From Oscillospiraceae bacterium (GTDB lineage: Bacteria; Bacillota; Clostridia; Oscillospirales; Acutalibacteraceae), in assembly GCA_015066175.1 (NCBI GenBank), contig SVOW01000016.1:1-59604 (forward strand): a stretch of 59,604 nucleotides of DNA, read 5' to 3'. The position numbers were made by a program, and so were the translations under genes. The notes beneath the pieces are model-generated. The model saw only the letters and a program-made list of their open reading frames with translations, did no database searches and had not been told where the DNA came from. Of this stretch, positions 42,977 to 53,036 are shown one piece after another (position 1 is the first letter of the stretch; every line of letters starts with the position of its first letter).

Positions 42977-44533
42977 TTATTTGCCCTCCTTTTTCATTGC
43001 TTTTACGACAAGTCCGCCTGCTTTTTCACCTGTGTAATAAGCACAGCTGTAACCGTCGCCTCTCTCCTGAGTTGCACCGCAGAAGAAGAAGTTATCAAAT
43101 GGCTGGTCATTGAGATACTGAACTGTACGGGGAATCATGCTATCCCATTTGTCAAGCATATATCCGTAAGGTGTACCCAGAGGAGTATTCAGATATCTTG
43201 CAAATGTGGGAGGAAGTGCAATTTCGATTTCTTCGATATAAGGTGTGATTGAAATATTAAGTGCCTTTTCGCATGTTTCAATCATATCTTTTGCAATTTC
43301 AGTTTTGAATTTTTTGTAATCCTGAGGTCTGATATCTTTCATTACATCGCCTGATGTCATTGCTGTAAGGAAAAGCTGACATGTGCCTTCGGGAGTACAA
43401 TCGGGGATAATTTCGTTAAGGCAGTTAATGATACAATAACCGCTGTGATATTCACTAACAAGTTTGAACTGCTCGTCAGAGTCAGAAACGGGAGCAATGA
43501 AAACAGAATAGTCTTTAATACCCAGTTCTTCCTTTGTTTTGTTCATGCCGAGATAAACTGTTGTAAGAGTAACTGAAGTTTCTCTTGCATTGAGCATTTT
43601 AAGCTGTCTTTCGGGAATATCCTTTTTGTCGAACAAATCTCTGAAAACAGCGTAAGGATAAGAGTTACAGATGAAATATTTACCGTAAACTTCTTTTTCT
43701 CCGTTAATAACAACGCCTACAGGTTTGCCGTTTTCCATGATAACTTTTGTTACTTCTGAGTTATACCAGATGTCGCCGCCGTTATCGCGGATAACTTTAT
43801 CAAGAGCAAGGCTCAGTTCATGGCTACGAAGATGAGGAACACCTGTACCGTGCTGAACATAGCTGTGAAGCATTGCAAGATAATAGAGGAAGTCGAGTCT
43901 TGATGCAGGAACACCAAGATAGCACCAATATGTATTGAAAATGTCCTGTGCTTTTTTGGGCATTCCGAGAGCATCGAGAGCCTCTGTCATATTGTGAGAA
44001 ACCATTCTGAGAATATCGGGGAAATCTTTGAAGCTTGCAGGAAGTTTTGCAGGAGCGTCAAGAGCATCAAGAGCCTTGAACATACGCACTGATAAGTCAA
44101 AAGCTTTGATACAGCTTTCATAAGAACCGGGAACAACTTCTTCCAGCTTTCTTGCGAAGTTTTCAAAACCAACGGGCATACGCACGTCAATAGAAACTTC
44201 AACACCGTTTTCATTTATGAAAGTATCTGTGTCACCTTCTTTTGCAGGAACAACAAGACGGAAAGTTGAATCATGTCGATACCAATCAACATCACCTTCA
44301 AAACGTCTGAACATATCTTCAACCTGACCTGATTTGTCTTTTGCACCTACACCTGCGAGTTCGTGAAGTGAGGGTTCAAATTCAAATCTGCCTCTTACGA
44401 AAGAAGATGCTGAACCGCCGGGAATGTTGTGTCTTTCAAGCAGAAGTGTTGAAAGACCTGCTCTGGCACAAGTTGTAGCAGCTGCAAGACCGCCGTTACC
44501 TGCACCGATTACGATTACATCATATTTTTTCAT
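42977..44533 (-). CDS. CrtI/phytoene-desaturase-like FAD oxidoreductase
   Basis: The 518-residue protein begins with a Rossmann dinucleotide fold, VIVIGAGNGGLAAATTCARAG, followed by ERHNIPGGSASSF, and ends with the second FAD signature FFFCGATQERGDGYSCAYYTGEKAG. Overall it resembles phytoene desaturase, carotenoid isomerase and retinol saturase. No carotenoid synthesis genes are near, so another polyene or lipid is possible. Two adjacent ATG codons follow GGAGG; the second (44533) has the better spacing, though 44536 cannot be excluded. Upstream lies the seven-copy repeat cluster. Confidence 0.82.
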   Translation of the reverse strand: MKKYDVIVIGAGNGGLAAATTCARAGLSTLLLERHNIPGGSASSFVRGRFEFEPSLHELAGVGAKDKSGQVEDMFRRFEGDVDWYRHDSTFRLVVPAKEGDTDTFINENGVEVSIDVRMPVGFENFARKLEEVVPGSYESCIKAFDLSVRMFKALDALDAPAKLPASFKDFPDILRMVSHNMTEALDALGMPKKAQDIFNTYWCYLGVPASRLDFLYYLAMLHSYVQHGTGVPHLRSHELSLALDKVIRDNGGDIWYNSEVTKVIMENGKPVGVVINGEKEVYGKYFICNSYPYAVFRDLFDKKDIPERQLKMLNARETSVTLTTVYLGMNKTKEELGIKDYSVFIAPVSDSDEQFKLVSEYHSGYCIINCLNEIIPDCTPEGTCQLFLTAMTSGDVMKDIRPQDYKKFKTEIAKDMIETCEKALNISITPYIEEIEIALPPTFARYLNTPLGTPYGYMLDKWDSMIPRTVQYLNDQPFDNFFFCGATQERGDGYSCAYYTGEKAGGLVVKAMKKEGK

Positions 44534-44691
44534 CATTTATCCTCCGTTTCATTTTTCAGGATATTACATACAGATTTATTATAAACTTTTAAAACAATTA
44601 AGTCAATAAAAAATTGCTTGCTTATTAAAAATTATTAAATTTTTATTAATTTTATTATTATGTGAAACTTTTGCTATGTCAAACAACATCA

Positions 44692-45120
44692 TAGGGGCGA
44701 TACGCTGACAAATTATTATGAATTTTACATCAGTGACAGCAGAAAAACTGACTATGGGCATAGCACTGACGGATTATTGTAGTAACCAACATCAGTGATA
44801 GCTGAAAATACTGACTATGGGCATAGCACCGACGGATTATTGTAGTAACCGACATCAGTGATAGCTGAAAAAACTGACTATGGGTGCTACGCTAAAAAAT
44901 CATCATAAATCTCATATCAGTGATAGCAGAAAAACTGACTATGGGCATAGCACCGACGGATTATTGTAGTAACCAACATCAGTGATAGCAGAAAAACTGA
45001 CTATGGGCATAGCACTGACGGATTATTGTAGTAACCAATATCAGTGATAGCAGAAAAAACTGACTATGGGCATAGCACTGACGGATTATTGTAGTAACCG
45101 ATATCAGTGATAGCTGAAAA
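44692..45120 (+). repeat. Tandem direct-repeat cluster 2, 62-63-bp period
   Basis: ATCAGTGATAGC(T/A)GAAAA-type cores start at 44729, 44791, 44854, 44916, 44978, 45040 and 45103. Most units share TGACTATGGGCATAGCAC and GGATTATTGTAGTAACC; the fourth filler (44881-44915) is different. A partial unit precedes the first. The cluster fills the divergent space between the CrtI-like gene and the YkvI-like gene. The core is that of cluster 1 at 161-410. Confidence 0.88.
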
Positions 45121-45172
45121 TACTGGATTTTCATAGAATAATGTGTTATTATTAAATATTGGTGGTGTGTAA

Positions 45173-46231
45173 ATGAAAAATATTAATTCACTTTCCTTAT
45201 GCTTTACTTTTGCAGGGTGTTTTCTCGGCGCAGGATACGTTTCGGGGCAGGAGCTGTGGCAGTTTTTTTCATCTTTCGGAATGAATGGCTACATAGGGCT
45301 TATTCTTGCTGTGATTCTGCAGATTGTTTTCGGAATAATACTTATCCGTCTTTCCATGAAAACCGGCATCAGTGAAATGGATAAAATTATTATTACTGCT
45401 GAAAAACCATTTCTTCGCGGTGCATTTGCCTTTTTGCAGGAATTGTTCCTTTTCGGCATTTTTGTAATAATGGCAGCAGGCGCAGCAGAGCTTTTCAAAG
45501 AAGTTTTTTCTTTGCCTTTATGGGCAGGAGCAGGCATTTTCTGCCTTATTGTGGCGTTGCTTGCGATAAAGGGAATCGGCGCAATGGTGGGCGTGTTTTC
45601 AGTTTTTGTGCCCCTTTTAGTGGCTGTGACAGCAGGAATCTGCATATTCACTCTGTCAAAAAACGGTCTGCCTGAAATTGCAGCAGCACAGAATAATAAC
45701 AATCCTTTGCTTTCAAACTGGCTTTTAAGTGCCTTTGCTTTTGTTTCATATAATATTTTCGGCTCAATCGGAATTTTAACACCCTTAGGCGATAAGGTTA
45801 AAAGCAAAAAAACAATTTTCTTCGGCGTTTCTTCAGCAGGGGTGTTGCTTCTGGCGATTGCACTTGGAATTCTGCTTGTAACAGGCAGTTTCTCTCAGAG
45901 TGTAAATGAAGAATTACCTATGCTTTTTGTGGCAGAAAAAATCAATCCCATATTGGGTTATGTGTATGCATTTCTTCTTTTTGGGGGAATGCTTGGTACA
46001 TCCCTTTCAAGCACCGTTGCGCTTGTAACTTACGGCGAGATAAAAAGCGAAAAGCTCAAATCAAAGCGAGTTGTTATGATAATTGCAATCTGCGTGTCAG
46101 CACTGGGACTGAGCCTTGTGGGATTTTCAGACCTTATCGGATTTATTTATCCCGTTTTCGGCTATCTTGGTTTTGTTGCATTGGTGATGATTTTAATAAA
46201 TTTTTTAAAATGTAAGAGTTGCACCAAATGA
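45173..46231 (+). CDS. YkvI-family membrane protein
   Basis: The 352-residue protein has about ten hydrophobic helices. It resembles Bacillus YkvI and related LeuT-fold transporter-like proteins: SLCFTFAGCFLGAGYVSGQELWQFFSSFG at the start, a glycine-rich helix, and SAFAFVSYNIFGSIGILTPLGDKVKSKK in the middle. It lies directly behind the seven-copy repeat cluster, whose last unit ends about 50 bases before the ATG; GGTGGTG is a modest ribosome site. The transported solute is not known. Confidence 0.8.
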   Translation: MKNINSLSLCFTFAGCFLGAGYVSGQELWQFFSSFGMNGYIGLILAVILQIVFGIILIRLSMKTGISEMDKIIITAEKPFLRGAFAFLQELFLFGIFVIMAAGAAELFKEVFSLPLWAGAGIFCLIVALLAIKGIGAMVGVFSVFVPLLVAVTAGICIFTLSKNGLPEIAAAQNNNNPLLSNWLLSAFAFVSYNIFGSIGILTPLGDKVKSKKTIFFGVSSAGVLLLAIALGILLVTGSFSQSVNEELPMLFVAEKINPILGYVYAFLLFGGMLGTSLSSTVALVTYGEIKSEKLKSKRVVMIIAICVSALGLSLVGFSDLIGFIYPVFGYLGFVALVMILINFLKCKSCTK

Positions 46232-46247
46232 GAAATTGTGGTAAAAT
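46219..46247 (+). promoter_or_regulatory. Promoter of recJ
   Basis: TTGCAC (46219-46224) and TAAAAT (46242-46247) are separated by 17 bases; the element overlaps the end of the YkvI-like gene. Confidence 0.65.
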
Positions 46248-46279
46248 ATATTATTAACTTTAATTTACGGAGATGCAGA

Positions 46280-48310
46280 ATGAATCGTAAAAAATGGACG
46301 TTTTCAAATTTTGACAAAGAATATGCTGCAGACATCGCTGAAAGGTATTCACTTGAACCTTTTTCGGCTGTGCTTCTTGCATGCAAAAATTTTGAAGACG
46401 AAGAAGAACTTGATGCATTTCTCAGCGAAGATAATTCATTTGTAGTTGACCCTTATGAATTGCCGGATATGGAAAAAGCAGTGGCACGAATCAACAAAGC
46501 CATAGATAATTTCGAAAGAATTATGGTCTACGGCGATTACGATGCAGACGGGGTAAGTTCAACTGCACTTTTATATCTTTATCTTCAGTCACGCGGTGCA
46601 GATGTGCAGTATTATATTCCTGACAGGCTTACTGAAGGATATGGTATGAACCTTGATGCGGTGAGAAAAATCAAAGAGCGTGATGTTGATCTTATTATTA
46701 CGGTTGATAACGGAATCAGTGCCGTTTTAGAAGCAGAAAAAGTGAAAGCACTTGGCATGGACCTTGTGATTACTGACCACCACAGACCGGGCGATACTTT
46801 GCCTGATGCTGTGGCAGTTGTTGACCCTTACAGGGAAGATTATGAAGGCGTTTTCTGCGAATGGGCAGGCGTTGGCGTTGCTTTCAAGCTTGTGGAAGCA
46901 CTTTCAGATTGTGACGAAGAAATTTTAAATGAATATGCTGACCTTGTATCTCTTGGTACTATCGGCGACGTTGTGCCGTTGAGAAGTGAAAACAGGTCTT
47001 TTGTAAAATGCGGAATTGAAAAGTTAAACGAAGCATCACGTCCCGGAATTGCAGCTCTTAAAGAAGTAACGGGAATGTTATCTGCTAACCTTACTTCTGC
47101 AAATATTGCGTTTACACTCGTGCCGAGAATTAATGCTGCAGGCAGAATGGGAAGCGCTGACAGAGCCGTAAGACTCCTGCTGAGCGATGATGAAAATGAA
47201 GCAAAGCTTCTTGCAGAAGAAGTAAACCAGGCAAATGTTTCAAGGCAGCAGATTGAAACGAAAATTATTGCCGAAGCAGAAGAAAAAATTGAAAAAAACG
47301 GCGATATGGTCTATGACAGAGTGATTGTAATAGAGGGCGAAGGCTGGCACAGCGGCGTTATTGGAATTGTTGCTGCAAGGCTTACTGAAAAGTATGCAAG
47401 ACCATGCCTTGTTATCGGCATAAACGACGGCGTGGCAAAAGGCTCAGGAAGAAGCATTGAAGGATTTTCTCTTTTTGAAGCACTTTCTGCAGTCAGTGAT
47501 TGCCTTGAACATTTCGGCGGACATACTCTTGCTGCAGGTTTCGGTGTGGAAGTTGACAGAATTGATGAATTCCGCAGAAAAATAAATGAATATGCCAAGA
47601 GTAGGGAAATGCCACACCCCCAGCTTAAAATTGACTGCAAAATCAGCCCTAAATATATTAATGTTGATTTGCTTGAGGGGCTTCATGTGCTTGAGCCCTT
47701 CGGCGCAGGAAACAATCAGCCTTTGTTTGCAGTTATGAATATGAAAATTGATAAAATCGAAGGCGTTTCACAGAATAAACACACTAAAATTTCTCTTTCA
47801 CGAAACGATAGCAGAATTGTTGCAATGCGTTTTGGCGTAAGCCCCGATGTTTTTGATTTTTCAGTGGGTGACACAGTTGACATTGCGGCTGTGTTTGATA
47901 AAAATGAATATATGGGCACTGTCAAGGTTTCGGTGATTGTGCGTGACATACGCTTTTCAGACCTTGATGAAGACAGTGTGATTATGTCTGAAAGAATCTA
48001 TGAAAAATTCAGACGCAAAGAATTACTTACAGAAAACGAAAGATTTCTCCTTTGCCCTGACCGTGAATTTATAGGAAAAGTATTCCGCGTTTTAAGGCAA
48101 GGGGCTTGGAAAAAAAGCGAAGAAGCACTCTGCTGCAGAGCAGGCGTGGAAGCAGACCGTCTGTCGGCTGTGAAAGTGAGCCTTGATGTGCTTGAAGAAA
48201 TGGGTCTTATTGTTGTTGACAGAAAAACAAGAGCAATAAACCTTGCTGAAAATCAGAATAAAGTAGACCTTAATAATTCAAAAATTTTATTAAGCCTTGC
48301 AAAGGGGTGA
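46280..48310 (+). CDS. recJ: Single-stranded-DNA-specific exonuclease RecJ
   Basis: RecJ degrades single-stranded DNA 5' to 3' in repair and recombination. The 676-residue protein has the DHH motifs VYGDYDADGVSSTALL, ITVDNGISAVLEA and ITDHHRPGD, and the DHHA1 motif HFGGHTLAAGFGVE. A C-terminal extension of roughly 100 residues (after about 575) resembles that of other Firmicutes RecJ. The ATG at 46280 follows ACGGAG; the longer frame starts inside the promoter. It lies six bases ahead of relA. Confidence 0.95.
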   Translation: MNRKKWTFSNFDKEYAADIAERYSLEPFSAVLLACKNFEDEEELDAFLSEDNSFVVDPYELPDMEKAVARINKAIDNFERIMVYGDYDADGVSSTALLYLYLQSRGADVQYYIPDRLTEGYGMNLDAVRKIKERDVDLIITVDNGISAVLEAEKVKALGMDLVITDHHRPGDTLPDAVAVVDPYREDYEGVFCEWAGVGVAFKLVEALSDCDEEILNEYADLVSLGTIGDVVPLRSENRSFVKCGIEKLNEASRPGIAALKEVTGMLSANLTSANIAFTLVPRINAAGRMGSADRAVRLLLSDDENEAKLLAEEVNQANVSRQQIETKIIAEAEEKIEKNGDMVYDRVIVIEGEGWHSGVIGIVAARLTEKYARPCLVIGINDGVAKGSGRSIEGFSLFEALSAVSDCLEHFGGHTLAAGFGVEVDRIDEFRRKINEYAKSREMPHPQLKIDCKISPKYINVDLLEGLHVLEPFGAGNNQPLFAVMNMKIDKIEGVSQNKHTKISLSRNDSRIVAMRFGVSPDVFDFSVGDTVDIAAVFDKNEYMGTVKVSVIVRDIRFSDLDEDSVIMSERIYEKFRRKELLTENERFLLCPDREFIGKVFRVLRQGAWKKSEEALCCRAGVEADRLSAVKVSLDVLEEMGLIVVDRKTRAINLAENQNKVDLNNSKILLSLAKG

Positions 48311-48316
48311 CAGGTT

Positions 48317-50500
48317 ATGACAAGTGAAAACGGATATAAAGAATTACGTGAAAAGCTGGTGAAGAATTTTTCTCCTGAAGAAGTTGAAAAAATCGACAAG
48401 GCGTATGTTTTTGCGCGTGATGCACACGACGGACAGCTGAGATATTCAGGTCAGCCGTATATTATCCACCCTGTTTCGGTGGCAACTATACTTGTTGATT
48501 TGTGCATGGACTATCAGTCTGTTGTTGCGGCACTTCTGCACGACACTGTGGAAGATACTGATGTTTCACTTGAAAAGGTGAAAGCTGACTACGGCGAAGA
48601 CGTTGCAAAGCTTGTTGACGGAGTTACAAAGCTTGGCAAAGTGCCCCTTTCAACACGCGAAGAAGAGCAGGCTGAAAATATAAGAAAAATGCTCCTTGCA
48701 ATGAGCGAGGATATCCGCGTTATTATTATCAAACTTGCCGACAGGCTCCATAATATGCGTACTCTCGAATTTATGAGACCGCAGAAAAGACGCGATAAAG
48801 CACTTGAAACGCTTGAAATTTATGCCCCTCTTGCTCACCGCCTCGGTATCAGAACAATCAAGGAAGAGCTTGAAGACCTTGCAATCAGTTTCCTTGACCC
48901 TGTGGGATATAAAGAAATTGAAACAAGACTGGGCAACCAGATGGAAGAAAGACAGAAATTCCTTGAACTTATTAAAGAAAGAATAAACGACAGGATTTCT
49001 ACTATTATCAAAGACCCTAAAATTGCAGGCCGAATCAAATCTGTTCACGGCATTTACAGAAAAATGTATATGCAGAATAAAGACTTCGGCGAAATTTATG
49101 ATATTTACGCAGTGAGAATTATTGTTGATTCGGTAATTGACTGCTACAACTGCCTCGGTGTAATTCACGATATGTTTACGCCTATTCCCGGCAGATTCAA
49201 GGATTATATTTCTACTCCAAAACCCAATATGTATCAGTCTTTGCACACAACAGTTATCGGCAAAGAGGGTATTGCTTTTGAAGTGCAGATAAGAACATGG
49301 GAAATGCATTACACTGCCGAATACGGTATTGCTGCACACTGGAAATATAAATTAGGCGAAAATTCAAAGGCAAAAATTGACGAAAAACTTGCATGGGTAA
49401 GGCAGCTTCTTGAAAACCAGCAGGAATCAGATAACGTTGAAGATATTGTTTCAACTATCAAGAGCGATTTCGTGCCGGAAGAAGTTTATGTTTTCACTCC
49501 AAAGGGAGATGTATTCTCACTTCCTGCAGGTGCAACTGTAATTGACTTTGCATATGCAATTCACTCTGCAGTCGGCAACAAAATGGTGGGAGCAAAAGTT
49601 GACGGAAGAATTGTGCCCATTGACTCTGTTGTTAAAACAGGTCAGATTATTGAAATTATGACATCTTCTCAGCAGGGTAAAGGTCCCAGCAGAGATTGGC
49701 TTAAAATTGTAAAAACAAGTTCTGCAAGAACTAAAATCCGCGGCTGGTTCAAAAAAGAAAGACGCAAGGAAAATATCGAAGAAGGCAGGGCTGAAGTCGA
49801 AAGAGAATTCAGAAGAAACAGAATTGTCCTTGATAATGCTGCCTATGAAGAATTTATTAAAAACCTTGCCGAGCGTCAGCATATGCCCAATGTGGAAGAT
49901 TTCTACGCTGCAATCGGTTACGGCGGAATCAGCATTATCAAGATGATGCCGCAGATAAAAGAAAGCTATTCAAAGCTTGTTAAAGCAAGTGAGCCTGTTG
50001 CTGATGAAATTGCAGTAACAGCGCCTAAAAAGAAAACAAAAGGCAGCGAGGGCGTTATTGTTGAAAATATTGATAACTGCCTTATTAAGTTTGCACATTG
50101 CTGCAACCCGTTGCCGGGAGATGAAATTATCGGATTTATCACACGCGGACACGGCGTTTCTATTCACAACAGACATTGCCCCAATGTGCCTCAGGACATT
50201 GCAAACTGTGCTGAGCCTGCAAGATGGGTGAATGCATCGTGGGATACAAATGTCAAAGAAGATTTCAACGCAACGCTTTCTGTTGTGTGCATTGATAAAG
50301 TTGGTCTGCTTGCAGAAATTTCAGGCAAATTTGCAGAAATGAGAGTTATGATTCATTCTGTGAATATGCGTGCAATCAAAGACGGCAGAGCAATAATGAA
50401 TGTTACTATCACCGTTGGCGGTGCAGAGCACCTTAAGAGTGTTATGGCAAAAATTCAGAAAATAGACGGTGTGCTTCTTGTGGAAAGATCAGGTATTTGA
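48317..50500 (+). CDS. relA: Bifunctional (p)ppGpp synthetase/hydrolase
   Basis: This long RelA/SpoT homologue makes and degrades the alarmone (p)ppGpp. The 727 residues show an N-terminal hydrolase domain with active HD residues (LLHDTVEDTD and RYSGQPYIIHP), a synthetase domain with FKDYISTPKPNMYQSLHTTVIG, a TGS domain (VYVFTPKGDVFSLPAGATVIDFAYAIH) and a C-terminal ACT domain. All parts look intact, so both activities are expected, as in the single long Rel enzyme of Firmicutes. It is followed four bases later by dtd, the usual neighbour. Confidence 0.96.
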   Translation: MTSENGYKELREKLVKNFSPEEVEKIDKAYVFARDAHDGQLRYSGQPYIIHPVSVATILVDLCMDYQSVVAALLHDTVEDTDVSLEKVKADYGEDVAKLVDGVTKLGKVPLSTREEEQAENIRKMLLAMSEDIRVIIIKLADRLHNMRTLEFMRPQKRRDKALETLEIYAPLAHRLGIRTIKEELEDLAISFLDPVGYKEIETRLGNQMEERQKFLELIKERINDRISTIIKDPKIAGRIKSVHGIYRKMYMQNKDFGEIYDIYAVRIIVDSVIDCYNCLGVIHDMFTPIPGRFKDYISTPKPNMYQSLHTTVIGKEGIAFEVQIRTWEMHYTAEYGIAAHWKYKLGENSKAKIDEKLAWVRQLLENQQESDNVEDIVSTIKSDFVPEEVYVFTPKGDVFSLPAGATVIDFAYAIHSAVGNKMVGAKVDGRIVPIDSVVKTGQIIEIMTSSQQGKGPSRDWLKIVKTSSARTKIRGWFKKERRKENIEEGRAEVEREFRRNRIVLDNAAYEEFIKNLAERQHMPNVEDFYAAIGYGGISIIKMMPQIKESYSKLVKASEPVADEIAVTAPKKKTKGSEGVIVENIDNCLIKFAHCCNPLPGDEIIGFITRGHGVSIHNRHCPNVPQDIANCAEPARWVNASWDTNVKEDFNATLSVVCIDKVGLLAEISGKFAEMRVMIHSVNMRAIKDGRAIMNVTITVGGAEHLKSVMAKIQKIDGVLLVERSGI

Positions 50501-50503
50501 TTT

Positions 50504-50965
50504 ATGAAAGCAGTTATACAGAGAGTGGCTTTTTCCGACGTGAAGGTTGACGGAGAAGTTAAAGGAAAAATAGAAAAAGGGTTTATGATTCTTCTCGGCG
50601 TGCAGGAAGGCGACACAGAAAATGACGCCGATTTGCTGGCAAAGAAAACAGCAAATATGAGAATATTTGAAGATGAAAACGGCAAAATGAATCTGTCGCT
50701 TCTTGATACTGACGGAGAATGCCTTGTGATATCACAGTTTACACTTTGTGCTGATTGCAAAAAAGGCAACAGACCGTCGTTTATCGGTGCTGCAAAGCCT
50801 GATGAAGCGAATAGATTGTATGAATATTTTATTGAAAAATTAAAAGATAACGGCGTTAAAAAAGTTGAGTGCGGCTCATTCGGTGCAGATATGAAGGTTA
50901 CACTTCTCAACGATGGCCCCGTTACAATTATTCTTGATTCAGAAGTAATAAAACCAAAAGGGTGA
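50504..50965 (+). CDS. dtd: D-aminoacyl-tRNA deacylase
   Basis: Dtd removes D-amino acids wrongly attached to tRNA. The 153-residue protein has the catalytic [17 protein letters not shown] segment and the C-terminal [11 protein letters not shown], the two motifs that build the active site across the dimer. Length is typical (about 150). The relA-dtd-MBL-hemZ order is common in Clostridia. Confidence 0.96.
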   Translation: MKAVIQRVAFSDVKVDGEVKGKIEKGFMILLGVQEGDTENDADLLAKKTANMRIFEDENGKMNLSLLDTDGECLVISQFTLCADCKKGNRPSFIGAAKPDEANRLYEYFIEKLKDNGVKKVECGSFGADMKVTLLNDGPVTIILDSEVIKPKG

Positions 50966-50971
50966 CGCAAA

Positions 50972-51616
50972 ATGAAAATCACACAGTTTCCTGTAGGCGA
51001 AATGGGTGTAAACTGTTACGTTCTTGAAAATGAAGAAACAGGCGAAGGTGCAGTTGTTGACCCGGGCAGATTTACAGAAGAAGTACAGCAGGAAGTTAAA
51101 AAACTTAAAAAAGTAAAATATATTCTTCTCACTCACGGCCACTTTGACCATATGTGGGAAGTGAAAAAAACAAAAGATATAACAGGAGCTCCCATTGTTA
51201 TCAGCCATGTGGATGCAGAATGCCTTACGGGCCATGAAAATAACCTTTGTCAGCACGTAGGTCAGGAGCCTGAATGGATTAAGGCTGATATTCTGGTGGA
51301 CGAAGGCGACGAGCTTTTCCTCGGCGATGAAAAAATAAAAGTTATGCTCACACCCGGTCATTCTCCCGGCTCTGTGTGTTATATGATGGAAGAATCAGGT
51401 GCAATTCTCACAGGGGACACGCTTTTCTGCCTTACCTGCGGAAGAATTGATATGGAGGGCGGAAACCCTCAGGCAATGCTTGAATCTCTGAAAAGGCTTA
51501 AAAATCTTGAAGGAGATTATAAAATTTATCCCGGACACAACAGAGCAACAACTCTTGATGTTGAAAGGGTAAGAAACAGATATATGAAAAGAGATTTGGA
51601 TAAATGGTGCTGGTAA
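50972..51616 (+). CDS. MBL-fold metallo-hydrolase, glyoxalase II-like
   Basis: The 214-residue protein has the metallo-beta-lactamase fold with HGHFDHMWE as metal motif, TPGHSPGSVCYM, a third ligand in LTGDTLFCLTCGRID and a final YPGHN. These match small glyoxalase II-like hydrolases often found between dtd and hemZ. The substrate is unknown; a thioester is likely by analogy. Its end overlaps the hemZ start by 13 bases. Confidence 0.9.
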   Translation: MKITQFPVGEMGVNCYVLENEETGEGAVVDPGRFTEEVQQEVKKLKKVKYILLTHGHFDHMWEVKKTKDITGAPIVISHVDAECLTGHENNLCQHVGQEPEWIKADILVDEGDELFLGDEKIKVMLTPGHSPGSVCYMMEESGAILTGDTLFCLTCGRIDMEGGNPQAMLESLKRLKNLEGDYKIYPGHNRATTLDVERVRNRYMKRDLDKWCW

Positions 51617-53031
51617 ACAAAGGTCATAATTTTAATTATGAAACCGAAAATCTTTGTCGCGTTTTCTTTCCGCTTGAAAAAATTCAGGTTGTGAATGAAG
51701 ATAAAGACGACACAAGAAAAATTACTACCGAAAAAATAAATAACAGAATTTCAGTTGAATTGAACTTTGACGGAAAAGAAATTTCCCTTGAGAAAGTCTG
51801 CGAAGAAGATGACGATTTCGAGCTTGAAATTGCAACACTTCTTTTTAAAGCACTTACTGACCTGACTGATTACATTCCACGTTGGGGACTTCTTACAGGT
51901 GTAAGACCGTCAAAGCTTATGCTTAAACTTTGTGAAGAAATCGGCGAAGAAAAAGCACAGGAATATTTCAAAGAAAAACTGCTTGTCAGTGATGAAAAAA
52001 CTTCCCTTGCAATGAGCGTTGCAAAATGTGAAGAAAAAATAATTTCCCTTTCAAAACCGCAGTCTTTCAGCCTTTATATTTCAATTCCTTTCTGCCCCAC
52101 AAGGTGCAACTATTGTTCATTTGTTTCCCATTCAATTGAAAAAACAAAAAAACTTATGGCACCTTATGTTGAAAACCTCTGCGAAGAAATAAAACTTACA
52201 GGTAAAATCGCAAAAGACCTGAATCTTAACCTTGAAACAGTTTATTTCGGCGGTGGCACACCTACAACTCTCACAGCAGAGCAGCTTGAAAAACTTCTTG
52301 ACGCAGTGGAAGAAAATTTTGACCTTTCAACCTGTTTTGAATACACCGTTGAAGCGGGCAGACCAGATACCGTAACAAAAGAGAAATTAGATGTACTCAA
52401 AAGAAAAGGCGTTACACGTATCAGCATAAATCCCCAGACATTCAACGATAAAGTCCTTGAAAATATCGGCAGAAAGCATACATCGGAAGAAACAATTTCC
52501 GCTTTCAGAATGGCAAGAGAAGCAGGTTTTGACAACATCAATATGGACCTTATTGCAGGCCTTTCAGGCGATACTCTTGAAAGTTTTTCACACACACTTG
52601 ATGTTATAAATGAACTCAACCCTGAAAACGTAACTGTGCATACTCTTGCACTCAAACGCTCATCAGACCTTGCAGGTGACACAACAGGTCTTTCAGGCGG
52701 AAAAGTTGCAAATGATATGATAAATCTGTCGCATGAAAAGCTTTCTTCTTACATACCTTACTATATGTACCGTCAGAGTAAATCTTTGGGAAACCTTGAA
52801 AATGTAGGTTGGTGCAAGAAAGGGTATGAATGTGCATATAATATTTTTATGATGGAAGAATGCCATACAATACTTGCCTGCGGTGCAGGTGCCGTAACTA
52901 AACTCAAAGACCCTGATTCAAACGTTATCGAAAGAATTTTCAATTTTAAATATCCTTACGAGTATAACGACAGGCTTCAGGAATTATTTGAAAGAAAGAA
53001 AAGGATTTACGGATTTTATTCAGAGAGGTGA
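51604..53031 (+). CDS. hemZ: Coproporphyrinogen dehydrogenase-like radical SAM protein HemZ
   Basis: HemZ is the HemN-like radical SAM protein of Firmicutes. The 475-residue protein has the cluster motif FCPTRCNYCSFVSH and TVYFGGGTPTTLTAEQL, VEAGRPDTV, RISINPQTFNDKVLENIGR and INMDLIAGLSGDT. The N-terminal 150 residues lack SAM motifs and are the HemZ-specific extension. The start overlaps the upstream gene. No other haem genes are in the window, so whether it acts in haem synthesis here is uncertain. Confidence 0.92.
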   Translation: MVLVNKGHNFNYETENLCRVFFPLEKIQVVNEDKDDTRKITTEKINNRISVELNFDGKEISLEKVCEEDDDFELEIATLLFKALTDLTDYIPRWGLLTGVRPSKLMLKLCEEIGEEKAQEYFKEKLLVSDEKTSLAMSVAKCEEKIISLSKPQSFSLYISIPFCPTRCNYCSFVSHSIEKTKKLMAPYVENLCEEIKLTGKIAKDLNLNLETVYFGGGTPTTLTAEQLEKLLDAVEENFDLSTCFEYTVEAGRPDTVTKEKLDVLKRKGVTRISINPQTFNDKVLENIGRKHTSEETISAFRMAREAGFDNINMDLIAGLSGDTLESFSHTLDVINELNPENVTVHTLALKRSSDLAGDTTGLSGGKVANDMINLSHEKLSSYIPYYMYRQSKSLGNLENVGWCKKGYECAYNIFMMEECHTILACGAGAVTKLKDPDSNVIERIFNFKYPYEYNDRLQELFERKKRIYGFYSER

Positions 53032-53036
53032 TTTTC

